From the NCBI RefSeq assembly GCF_001436275.1, contig NZ_AZEH01000020.1:348602-412601 (forward strand): a DNA stretch of 64,000 bases. Reading direction: 5' to 3'. Shown here piece after piece: positions 47,160 to 54,833 of the stretch. This stretch comes from Liquorilactobacillus oeni DSM 19972. GTDB taxonomy: Bacteria > Bacillota > Bacilli > Lactobacillales > Lactobacillaceae. Numbering within the stretch: the stretch's first letter is position 1; every line of letters begins with the position of its first letter. The notes beneath the pieces were generated by a model, which did no database searches, was not told the DNA's origin, and worked only from the letters and a program-made list of their open reading frames with translations. A program made the position numbers and the translations under genes.

Positions 47160-48026
47160 CTAGTCTTTTTTATAAATGTTAATCAGGCCCTGGGTCCCTT
47201 GATTGCCAAGTCCCTTTACATCTACCATAACTTCGTATAAACGTTTTGCAGTAGCTGTTGCACGCAAATCAAGACCCATACGATCAGCTTCTTCAAGTGC
47301 AATTCGCAGATCTTTTAGAAAATGACGTGCAAAAAAGCCTGGTGTAAAGTCATCTTTTAAAATGCGGGGAACATAATTTGACATACTCCAGTTAGCTGCA
47401 CCTCCAGCTGAAAGAGTGGCTAGGATCTTTTCTTCATCAAGACCCGCATGTTGTGCATAAAGGAGCATTTCTGTTAGACCGGTCATTGTTCCCGCAATCA
47501 TAATCTGGTTGACCATTTTTGCATGTTGTCCATTGCCGGCTTTTCCAAAATAATTTGTTTTTTTGCTTATAGATTTGAACAGCGGTAATAATTTTTGGTA
47601 GCTTTTTTCCTCGCCACCTACCATGATTGTCAACTCAGCATTTTTGGCACCGATGTCACCTCCTGAAACAGGGGCATCGAGAGCGTGAAAATGATGTTCA
47701 GCTGCATAAGTTGAAATTTTTTCTGCTAGGCTGGGTTTGCTAGTGGTCATATCAACAGTAATACCGTCTCGTGATAGGCCGTTAAAAATACCATTTTTAC
47801 CAAAGTAGACTTTTTCTACATCTTGTGGAAAACCTACCATTGTGAAGACTACATCGCTTTTTTCAGCTACCTCTTCGGGAGTTGGGGCCCAGACAGCTCC
47901 TTTAGCAACAAGCTTATCTGTTTTGCTCTTTGTTCGATTAAAGACGGTTAGTGAATGACCTGCATCCAAAAAATGGCCAGCAATAGCTGCCCCCATAACG
48001 CCAGTTCCAATAAAGCCGATTTTCAT
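47160..48026 (-). CDS. 3-hydroxyisobutyrate dehydrogenase-family oxidoreductase
   Basis: A beta-hydroxyacid dehydrogenase of about 288 residues (GarR/MmsB group). The N-terminal MKIGFIGTGVMGAAIAGHFL holds the dinucleotide motif. The substrate-binding signature is DAPVSGGDIGAKNAELTIM (about residues 117-135), and the catalytic Lys is in NGQHAKMVNQIM (about 170). Candidate substrates include tartronate semialdehyde, 3-hydroxyisobutyrate and succinic semialdehyde; sequence alone does not decide. ATG 48026 after AAAGGGTG is preferred over GTG 48035. A YdcZ transporter gene lies directly upstream (26 nt). Confidence 0.85.
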   Translation of the reverse strand: MKIGFIGTGVMGAAIAGHFLDAGHSLTVFNRTKSKTDKLVAKGAVWAPTPEEVAEKSDVVFTMVGFPQDVEKVYFGKNGIFNGLSRDGITVDMTTSKPSLAEKISTYAAEHHFHALDAPVSGGDIGAKNAELTIMVGGEEKSYQKLLPLFKSISKKTNYFGKAGNGQHAKMVNQIMIAGTMTGLTEMLLYAQHAGLDEEKILATLSAGGAANWSMSNYVPRILKDDFTPGFFARHFLKDLRIALEEADRMGLDLRATATAKRLYEVMVDVKGLGNQGTQGLINIYKKD

Positions 48027-48051
48027 AACAAACACCCTTTCTCACTTAAAA

Positions 48052-48990
48052 TTATATCAGTTTGATAAGACTGACTCCAATGATCATAATAACGATTCCG
48101 CATAGCTGTGTAAATTCAAACGGTCTCTTCGGTGATTCAAACAAGCCAAAATAATCGACCAGAAGACTTCCAAGAATCATTCCAAGCAAAACAATCATAG
48201 TAACCAGTCCAGTACCAAGGAGAGGGACCAAAAATGAATTGCCAGTAACGAAAACTGCTCCTAACAAGCCGCCGCTCCAAGCCCACCAAGGGAAATGAGC
48301 CTTTATTAAACGTGGAAATGCTTGTTTACTGTTGCTGCAGATAACAAGACACCAGAGGCAAAATGAACCAACGAAAAATGAAACAAAAGCAGCATTTATA
48401 GCTGAGTGTAGTATTGTTCCTAGATGTCCATTAATAGCCGTTTGTGTTGCGCTAAGGGCGCCTGTTAATATCCCGAAGAACCGCCAAAGCCACTGGTGAT
48501 CCGGGCGGGAATGCAGTTTAGCCTGCAGTTTATCTCTATGCAGGATTTCAGGTAAAGCAATGGTGAAAAAGACACCTAAAACAACAATCAAAGCACCGCA
48601 TATTCGTAATAACGTTAAGGGATGGTGCTGGGAAAAGAAGAGACCGAAGTTATCAATTATCAGGCTTGCGATAATCTGACCAAGGATAGGCATGATGACA
48701 GTCTGTACACCGCCTAAGTGAGGAAATAGCAAGATGTTGCCGGTCAAAAAAATTACCCCCAAAAGACCACCGCTCCAAAGCCATAAAGGTTGAGAGCTGA
48801 ATAAATTTGCGGGAGGGATTAATGAACTATGATTAGCAGTGGCTATTACCCCAAGAAAAAGGGTCCCAGTTGTGAATGAAATAGCAGAAGCCAAAAAAGA
48901 GGAGCTGATTGCTTTTCGCAAGCGTGAGTTGATAGCTGTTTGCAATGGCAAAAAGATTCCAATAATAACTCCTAAAGTAATTGAAAGCAT
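48052..48990 (-). CDS. DMT-superfamily transporter with two YdcZ (DUF606) domains
   Basis: A 312-residue integral membrane protein made of two tandem YdcZ repeats of about 145 residues. Each opens with PLQTAINSRLRK or ATQTAINGHLGT and later shows WSGGLLGVIFLTGN or WSGGLLGAVFVTGN, then a GQIIASL/GMILGSLL..DYFGLF block. YdcZ proteins usually occur as single domains; the fused form is known in lactobacilli. The substrate is unknown. It precedes, and is probably co-transcribed with, the dehydrogenase gene. Confidence 0.85.
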   Translation of the reverse strand: MLSITLGVIIGIFLPLQTAINSRLRKAISSSFLASAISFTTGTLFLGVIATANHSSLIPPANLFSSQPLWLWSGGLLGVIFLTGNILLFPHLGGVQTVIMPILGQIIASLIIDNFGLFFSQHHPLTLLRICGALIVVLGVFFTIALPEILHRDKLQAKLHSRPDHQWLWRFFGILTGALSATQTAINGHLGTILHSAINAAFVSFFVGSFCLWCLVICSNSKQAFPRLIKAHFPWWAWSGGLLGAVFVTGNSFLVPLLGTGLVTMIVLLGMILGSLLVDYFGLFESPKRPFEFTQLCGIVIMIIGVSLIKLI

Positions 48991-49463
48991 AGCAAGATCT
49001 CCTTAACTAAGTAATTTGGCGAAAATAAAATGTACTATAAGGAAAAATAGCAATTGAGTTTTCAATAGTTTATGAAAAACAAGAAACGACTTTAAAATAG
49101 TATTGAAAACACAATTAACTATACATGAACGAGGCAGACTCTACAAATAACTAAGCTTTCAGTTATGCAGAGAACTGTTTTTTGCATTATCCAATAGCCA
49201 AAATACAGGCTTAATTCAAAAAGTGTTCTAAACAAGGCCAAATAACTGCCTTTGATATAATACATTTTTGGCTACAATTATAATTCTATGAAGACTGAGA
49301 GAAGAAAGCTCCTGCTCTTATTGAATTTTCAGGATAGTTTGAAAAGTCAGCTGCTTACTATGAATATCGATAAGGCAAGTAAAGGGTTACAAGTTCAGCA
49401 TTACAAGACTGATCTTTGATGAACTTTCAAGTTAAAGTATTAAAAACAATGGATAAAAAGAAC
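48991..49463. other. Gap upstream of the met leader
   Basis: About 470 bases without a convincing gene. A 43-codon frame (49288-49419, plus) has TATAAT elements upstream but no ribosome binding site, so I leave it uncalled. Confidence 0.4.
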
Positions 49464-49491
49464 TTGACAAAGATTTTATTTAGATTACAAT
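49464..49491 (+). promoter_or_regulatory. Promoter of the methionine T-box transcript
   Basis: TTGACA (49464-49469) and TACAAT (49486-49491) with a 16-nt spacer form a strong sigma-A promoter directly ahead of the T-box leader. Confidence 0.8.
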
Positions 49492-49499
49492 GATTGCCA

Positions 49500-49775
49500 T
49501 AGACTTTTAATTAGATGACAAACATGTTGAAGAACAGAGACGAATTTCTACTTCTCAGAGAACTTCCGGTTGGTGTGAGGAAGCGAAGCAGTAATTCTGA
49601 AGATGGGTTCTGAATGGCACTGGTGATCTTTTAGCCAGCGACGAGTTGCGCACGTTACTGCGGCAGGGTTCATAGCTTTTTTATGAACCTGTTGAGGCAG
49701 TCCTTGTAAGAGCGCTGCAAATTAAGGTGGTAACACGATCGCATTCGTCCTTTTTGGGTGGATGCTTTTTTTGTG
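49500..49775 (+). promoter_or_regulatory. T-box leader, predicted methionine specifier (ATG)
   Basis: The T-box AAGGTGGTAACACG (49725-49738) is followed by a hairpin and a T-run ending near 49775. Stem I shows the distal motif CCGGTTGGTGTGAGG (49565-49579). The specifier loop reads CTGAAG-ATG-GGTTCTGA, giving ATG (49603-49605). Uncharged tRNA-Met should turn on the metQNI transporter, a known T-box regulon in Lactobacillales. Confidence 0.9.
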
Positions 49776-49908
49776 TCTCAAGTCTGAACTTCAACATGTT
49801 GCTTCAAAGTATTAAGAGGGGGAGAAGCAGAGAATATAAAGTAGAGATAGGCAGAAATTAATTGTGGAAAAGAATGAAAATCGGCTATTAATTAAAGGAG
49901 AAATTATC

Positions 49909-50751
49909 ATGAAGAAAAAACGCAATCTTATTATCGGTTTAGTTGTTGTTGTAATTATAGCGATCGCTGGTTATTTTAGTTTTGGCGGGGCAAAAACCAG
50001 TAAAAGCGAAACGGTCACTGTAGGTTTGATGTCAGGTTCAAAACAGGATGATGCTATTTGGAAGAAGGTTGCTGAAACTGCTAAAGACAAGTACAACATT
50101 ACTTTAAAGTTCAAGAAATTTACTGATTATTCACAACCTAATAAAGCTTTGACCAGCGGCAGCGTTGATCTTAACGCCTTTCAGCATTATGCATTTTTAG
50201 ATGCTTGGAACAAAGCAAATAAGACAAACATTGTGGCAATCGGCAAAACATTCATTACTCCGATTCGTCTTTACTCAAACAAGATAAAGAAAGTTAGTCA
50301 GATTTCAGATGGGGCTACAATTGCAATTCCGAATGATGCTACTAATGAATCCCGTGCACTTTTTGTTTTGAAGAATGCTGGATTAATCACATTAAAACCA
50401 GATACAAAATTGGCAACAGTCAAGTCGATTGCTAAGAATCCAAAGAATCTTAAGATAAAAGAACTTGATGCTAGTCAAACAGCACGTTCATTATCAGATG
50501 TCACAGCAGCTGTAATCAATGGAAACTACGCACAGTCTGCTGGAATTGATTATAAATCAGCTATTTATGTTGAGCCGGTAAATAAAGATTCTGAACAATG
50601 GATTAATATAATTGCAGCCAACAAAAAGGACAAAGATAAGAAAGTCTATAAAGAAGTAGTGAAAGCATTCCAGACAGAGACAACTAAAAAGGCTATTAAA
50701 AAAGCGTATGGAACTTCTGAACTGGCTGCTTGGGATATCAAGCTTAACTAG
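49909..50751 (+). CDS. metQ: Methionine ABC transporter substrate-binding protein
   Basis: A NlpA/MetQ-family protein of about 280 residues that binds methionine (D- or L-) outside the membrane. The binding domain has VTVGLMSGSKQDDAIWKKV (about residue 40), DLNAFQHYAFLDAW (about 95) and a C-terminal KAYGTSELAAWD. The N-terminus is a basic, strongly hydrophobic segment (MKKKRNLIIGLVVVVIIAIA) followed by GYFSFGGAKTS; the expected lipobox Cys is missing. It may be held by an uncleaved anchor. ATG 49909 after AAAGGAG is the start; GTG 49864 lacks a ribosome binding site. Confidence 0.92.
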   Translation: MKKKRNLIIGLVVVVIIAIAGYFSFGGAKTSKSETVTVGLMSGSKQDDAIWKKVAETAKDKYNITLKFKKFTDYSQPNKALTSGSVDLNAFQHYAFLDAWNKANKTNIVAIGKTFITPIRLYSNKIKKVSQISDGATIAIPNDATNESRALFVLKNAGLITLKPDTKLATVKSIAKNPKNLKIKELDASQTARSLSDVTAAVINGNYAQSAGIDYKSAIYVEPVNKDSEQWINIIAANKKDKDKKVYKEVVKAFQTETTKKAIKKAYGTSELAAWDIKLN

Positions 50752-50831
50752 TTTTCAGCTGATTAACAGGATAACAGCTTCATAATGAAATTTAGTCTTG
50801 TGTTTATTTTTAAGAGGTTATGGGGTGCAAA

Positions 50832-51905
50832 ATGTCAGAAAATATTATTGAATTAGACAATATAAATGTTACTTTTCAGCAAAAAGATCGTAAAATCGAA
50901 GCGGTAAAAAATGTTTCTCTTCATATTAAAAGGGGTGACATTTACGGGGTCGTCGGCTATTCTGGAGCGGGGAAGTCAACACTAGTACGTGTAGTTAATT
51001 TATTGCAAGTACCGACTGCCGGCAAAGTCAAAGTTAATGGAGACGTCTTTTACAGTAATGAGGCTGGCAAAGAGACGATTATTGATAACTCAAAATTAAG
51101 AGAAAAAAGACGCAAAATCGGAATGATTTTTCAACGATTTAATTTGTTAAGCGAACAAACTGCACTCGAAAACGTTGAGTTTGCTTTAAAACATAGTAAC
51201 TTAAAGGAAAGGGAAATTAATGAAAAAGCACTGAATCTGCTTAAATTGGTAGGATTAGAGAATCGTGCGAAATCATATCCTGCGCAATTATCCGGCGGAG
51301 AGCAGCAGCGTGTGGCAATTGCCCGTGCTTTAGCGAATGATCCTGAAATTTTAATTTCTGATGAGGCAACCTCAGCTCTTGATCCTAAAAACACGATTCA
51401 GATTTTGAACCTTCTTAAGGACTTAAATACAAGGCTGGGTCTGACTGTTATTCTGATTACACATGAAATGGATGCAGTAAAAAGAGTTGCTAAACATGTT
51501 GCGGTTATGGAGCAAGGTCAGATTATTGAAAAAGGTACTTTGCACGAAATCTTTACACAGCCTAAGAAAAAACTTACAAAAGAGTTTGTGGGCGGTTCAT
51601 TAGAAGCAATTGCAGCACTTAAAACGTATCATTTGGCTAAGCTGAATGAAAATGAAAAAATCGTCCAGTTGATTTTTACTGGTAATTTGATTAGCGAACC
51701 AATCACAATCAAGTTATACAAAGAATTCAATGTAGAAGCTAATATTATCTATAGTAACATCGAGGTTTTGGGCGCGACACCTGTAGGTACTCTTTTTGTG
51801 ATTATCAAAGGTGCTCCAGAAGAGCGTAAAAATGCAGTTGTCTTTCTTGAAGAAAAGGGAATAGTTGTGCACAATGTTGAAGAGGGGGAACTCTCAAATG
51901 ATTGA
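50832..51905 (+). CDS. metN: Methionine ABC transporter ATPase
   Basis: An ATPase of about 357 residues. Walker A is in VVGYSGAGKSTLVRVV, the signature is LSGGEQQRVAIARA, and Walker B is ILISDEATSALDP. The C-terminal NIL domain (about residues 275-350) binds methionine and inhibits transport when the cell is replete. ATG 50832 with GGGG upstream is preferred; ATG 50820 is also in frame and cannot be excluded. metI starts 8 nt before its stop. Confidence 0.94.
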   Translation: MSENIIELDNINVTFQQKDRKIEAVKNVSLHIKRGDIYGVVGYSGAGKSTLVRVVNLLQVPTAGKVKVNGDVFYSNEAGKETIIDNSKLREKRRKIGMIFQRFNLLSEQTALENVEFALKHSNLKEREINEKALNLLKLVGLENRAKSYPAQLSGGEQQRVAIARALANDPEILISDEATSALDPKNTIQILNLLKDLNTRLGLTVILITHEMDAVKRVAKHVAVMEQGQIIEKGTLHEIFTQPKKKLTKEFVGGSLEAIAALKTYHLAKLNENEKIVQLIFTGNLISEPITIKLYKEFNVEANIIYSNIEVLGATPVGTLFVIIKGAPEERKNAVVFLEEKGIVVHNVEEGELSND

Positions 51906-52599
51906 ATTCTTTGAAAAGTATTTTCCAAATGTGATTTACCAAGGTTGGACTGGTGACGGCGGCTGGCTGCCTGCAATTGGCGAAACAATTTATATGACCT
52001 TTTGGTCCGCATTATTCGGTGGAATACTGGGTCTGATTTTTGGAATCGGGTTAGTTTTGACAGATTCAAATGGAATTTTAAGGAACAAAACAGCATTTAA
52101 TTTCTTTGACAAGATCGTTTCGTTTTTTAGAGCGATTCCCTTCATTATCCTGTTGGCGTTCATTGCACCCGTAACACAGAAAATAGTTGGAACTCAGATC
52201 GGAACAACAGCAGCACTTGTTCCTCTTTCCTTAGGAGTTTTTCCTTTTTATGCACGGCAGGTTCAGGTTGCTTTGGAAAGTGTAGACAATGGGATAGTGG
52301 AGGCGGCACAATCTTTAGGTGCAACTTACACTGATATTGTTTTTGATGTTTACCTTAAAGAAGCTCGTTCCGAATTGGTACGTGTAACGACGGTTACTTT
52401 GATCAGTCTGATCGGTTTAACTGCGATGGCAGGAGCAATCGGTGCAGGCGGCTTGGGTAATATGGCAATTGCATATGGATATAATCGTTTTGCTAATGAT
52501 ACTACAACTGTTGCAACTTTACTGGTATTGATTTTTGTACTTGTTGTTCAAGTAACCGGTGACTTTTTGGCACACGTCTTGAACCATAAGAAAAAATAG
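51898..52599 (+). CDS. metI: Methionine ABC transporter permease
   Basis: A permease of about 233 residues with five or six membrane segments. The BPD signature EAAQSLGATYTDIVFDVYLKEA near residue 145 contacts MetN. ISLIGLTAMAGAIGAGGLGNMAI near 180 is typical of MetI. ATG 51898 follows GAGGGGG and overlaps metN by 8 nt; an earlier GTG in frame (51865) has no ribosome binding site. With metQ and metN it completes the importer under Met T-box control. Confidence 0.93.
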   Translation: MIEFFEKYFPNVIYQGWTGDGGWLPAIGETIYMTFWSALFGGILGLIFGIGLVLTDSNGILRNKTAFNFFDKIVSFFRAIPFIILLAFIAPVTQKIVGTQIGTTAALVPLSLGVFPFYARQVQVALESVDNGIVEAAQSLGATYTDIVFDVYLKEARSELVRVTTVTLISLIGLTAMAGAIGAGGLGNMAIAYGYNRFANDTTTVATLLVLIFVLVVQVTGDFLAHVLNHKKK

Positions 52600-52655
52600 T
52601 CACTTGATTGTATTGTAATGATAATAAATTTTATATACTTGAAAGATGATGAATT

Positions 52656-53801
52656 ATGGAAGAAAAAGAGCGTCTGCAAGTTTTAAGAAAATTAATCGAA
52701 ATTAATTCTGTCAATGGTAATGAGCTGGAAGTTTCGCAATACCTTGCAGCTTTATTAAAAGAACACGGGATTTCAAGTAAAGTTGACTCATTTGATAATG
52801 GGCGGGCAAACTTGATTGCCGAAATTGGCGGAAAAGAAGATCCGCGGGTACTATGCTTTACCGGGCATCAAGATACAGTTGCGGTTTCAGATGAAAAAAG
52901 CTGGGAATATCCGCCGTTTGCTGCACGAGTTGTCGGGGATCGGATTTATGGCCGCGGCGCCGCAGACATGAAAAGCGGTTTAGCTGCAGAAGTCATTGCT
53001 TTGATTGAATTAGTCGAAGAAAAAAAGAAATTGCGTGGAACAGTACGTTTTGTCGCAACTGCTGGAGAAGAATATGGCACACCAGGGGCATACAGACTTG
53101 ATTCTCAGGGAATTACCAAGGATATTACTGCAATGATTGTGGGGGAACCTACAAGCGGCAGGATAGTTTATGCTCACTCTGGAAGTCTTAATTATCAGAT
53201 AAAGAGTTATGGAAAGGCAGTTCATAGTTCGACTCCTGCAAGTGGTATTAATGCAATTAACGGTTTGGTTGCTTACATTAATGCAGAGGCAGCTCTTTTT
53301 GACAAGGTACCGCTGGATCCGTTTTTAGGAAGTGTAAAACACAGCGTGACATTGATTGAAGGTGGAGACCAGGTTAACATAATACCTGCGTATGCTTCAC
53401 TTTTCGGGAATGTACGTCCTACCGAAAAATTTGGCAACGAAGAAGTGATAGCGTTAATAAAGAATAAAATTGCAGAGTTGAATAAGCAGAACGCAGCAAA
53501 GCTAGAATTTAAATTAGTGCATAATTTTTATCCAGTGGAAACTGTGCCAGAAGATAAGTTTGTCAAAAATGCTTTAAAAATAGCACAAAATAATTATTCT
53601 GATCGAACTGTCCAATTGGAAACAATTAACGGAGCCACCGATGCCAGTGTATTTATTCGCAGTAATCATGGTATGGCTGTCATTGTTTTGGGACCTGATA
53701 ACTGGAAGATATCTCATCAAAAAAACGAATATACAACTTTAAGCAGCTACATGGCAACAATTGAAACTTATAAGCAGATTGCACTTGAATTTTTTGAATA
53801 G
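52656..53801 (+). CDS. M20-family metallopeptidase (ArgE/DapE type)
   Basis: A 381-residue zinc amidohydrolase. Metal and catalytic residues are visible in CFTGHQDTVAVS (about residue 68), YGRGAADMKSGLAA (about 100), ATAGEEYGTPG (about 133) and VGEPTSGRIVYAHSGS (about 158). It is labelled succinyl-diaminopimelate desuccinylase in related genomes, but acetylornithine, N-acyl amino acids or dipeptides are equally possible. It follows metI by 56 nt and probably belongs to the same T-box transcript, which suggests a role in releasing methionine or another amino acid. A terminator follows. Confidence 0.85.
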   Translation: MEEKERLQVLRKLIEINSVNGNELEVSQYLAALLKEHGISSKVDSFDNGRANLIAEIGGKEDPRVLCFTGHQDTVAVSDEKSWEYPPFAARVVGDRIYGRGAADMKSGLAAEVIALIELVEEKKKLRGTVRFVATAGEEYGTPGAYRLDSQGITKDITAMIVGEPTSGRIVYAHSGSLNYQIKSYGKAVHSSTPASGINAINGLVAYINAEAALFDKVPLDPFLGSVKHSVTLIEGGDQVNIIPAYASLFGNVRPTEKFGNEEVIALIKNKIAELNKQNAAKLEFKLVHNFYPVETVPEDKFVKNALKIAQNNYSDRTVQLETINGATDASVFIRSNHGMAVIVLGPDNWKISHQKNEYTTLSSYMATIETYKQIALEFFE

Positions 53802-53857
53802 TATTTTCCCTAATATATCTTTACGGTATTGATTGACCATAAGTTTTATATTTTATA

Positions 53858-53908
53858 TAAAGAAAGGCTCTAGGACTTTTTTACTTAAGTCCCGGAGCCT
53901 TTCTTTAA
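53858..53908 (+). terminator. Terminator of the metQNI-peptidase operon
   Basis: The hairpin AAAGAAAGGCTC..GGACT / AGTCC..GAGCCTTTCTTT is symmetric and could also serve the convergent hsp20 gene. Confidence 0.85.
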
Positions 53909-53965
53909 AAGGATAAACGTGCATTTGGTATAGGTTCATTAAAGAAATGTACCTGCACTATTTTA

Positions 53966-54397
53966 TTATTCAATTTCAATGTGATTCTTAGAAGCAGAAC
54001 TATCCTTGAGCTTTGGCAGATCAACTTCTAAGACACCATCTGTATATTTTGCTTTGATATTTTCCTTATCAACACTTGGCAGGTTGTATTGGCGGCTGAA
54101 ACGACCATAACTGCGTTCGCTTGTAATAATATTTCCTTCTTTATCACTTTCATCTTTGAAGGAATCACGTTTTGCACTAATGAGAAGTGTACCGTCTGTA
54201 TATTCAAGTGTGATATCTTTTTTATTCACGCCAGGGACATCAACTTTAACCGTATAATTCTTATCAGTTTCCTTGACATCCGTTTTTAAATCACGACTAA
54301 AGGAAACATCTGAGCCGAAGAATGAACGACCAAGATCATTAAAAAAGTCATCTGGTTTCATCCACCTGTTGAAACGATTTGATAATTCATTAGCCAT
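53966..54397 (-). CDS. Hsp20-family small heat-shock protein
   Basis: A chaperone of about 143 residues. The alpha-crystallin domain spans about residues 35-130, with VDVPGVNKKDITLEYTDGTL and FSRQYNLPSVDKENIKAKY. The C-terminal tail ends NHIEIE, supplying the I-x-I motif used for oligomer contacts. It holds unfolding proteins for refolding. ATG 54397 lies 9 nt after AAAGGAAG; TTG 54403 is a less likely start. I saw no CtsR or CIRCE operator near its promoter. Confidence 0.93.
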   Translation of the reverse strand: MANELSNRFNRWMKPDDFFNDLGRSFFGSDVSFSRDLKTDVKETDKNYTVKVDVPGVNKKDITLEYTDGTLLISAKRDSFKDESDKEGNIITSERSYGRFSRQYNLPSVDKENIKAKYTDGVLEVDLPKLKDSSASKNHIEIE

Positions 54398-54434
54398 ATT
54401 CAAAAACTTCCTTTCTTTTATTTCTTACAACTCT

Positions 54435-54462
54435 ATGATAGCTCTGTGACGATGAAATGCAA
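54435..54462 (-). promoter_or_regulatory. Candidate hsp20 promoter
   Basis: On the minus strand TTGCAT (54462-54457) and TATCAT (54440-54435) are separated by 16 nt, about 38 nt upstream of the hsp20 start. A further TATAAT lies at 54536-54531. Confidence 0.5.
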
Positions 54463-54540
54463 GAAAAACAAACTGATGTTCTTAAATTTAAGTTGACGAT
54501 TTTAAAGTAACATGGTAAGCTTAAGTTTCTATTATACGGT

Positions 54541-54576
54541 GAGGCGTCTGCTACGGAAAGCAGGCGCCATTTTTGT
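54541..54576 (+). terminator. Isolated terminator-like hairpin upstream of oppA
   Basis: GGCGTCTGCT / AGCAGGCGCC with a short loop, then ATTTTTGT, has the form of a rho-independent terminator on the plus strand. No plus-strand gene ends here: hsp20 is on the other strand and oppA starts 260 nt later. It could mark a short leader or small RNA, or block antisense transcription. Confidence 0.5.
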
Positions 54577-54833
54577 ATTTATGTCAACTGATTAAGCGTT
54601 CAGCTTTGTATTTATTATGTTTAATAATTTTACCCAGGTTATCATAAATTAAAAAATTAAAATGTAGATTAATATAAATTAATCTGTAATAAATAGGGAA
54701 AACTAACTATATTGTCGCTTATACTTTGTTTTTAAAATAAAATAAAAAAAGATTGAATTTAATCTTAATTTAACTTAAAATTAATCTCAGCACTTATTTT
54801 ATAAGGTTTTTGATGAAAAAGGGGATGTTTTTA

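Noticed and set aside
49288..49419. 43-codon ORF upstream of the met leader
   Set aside because: TATAAT motifs lie upstream, but there is no ribosome binding site and no recognisable protein.
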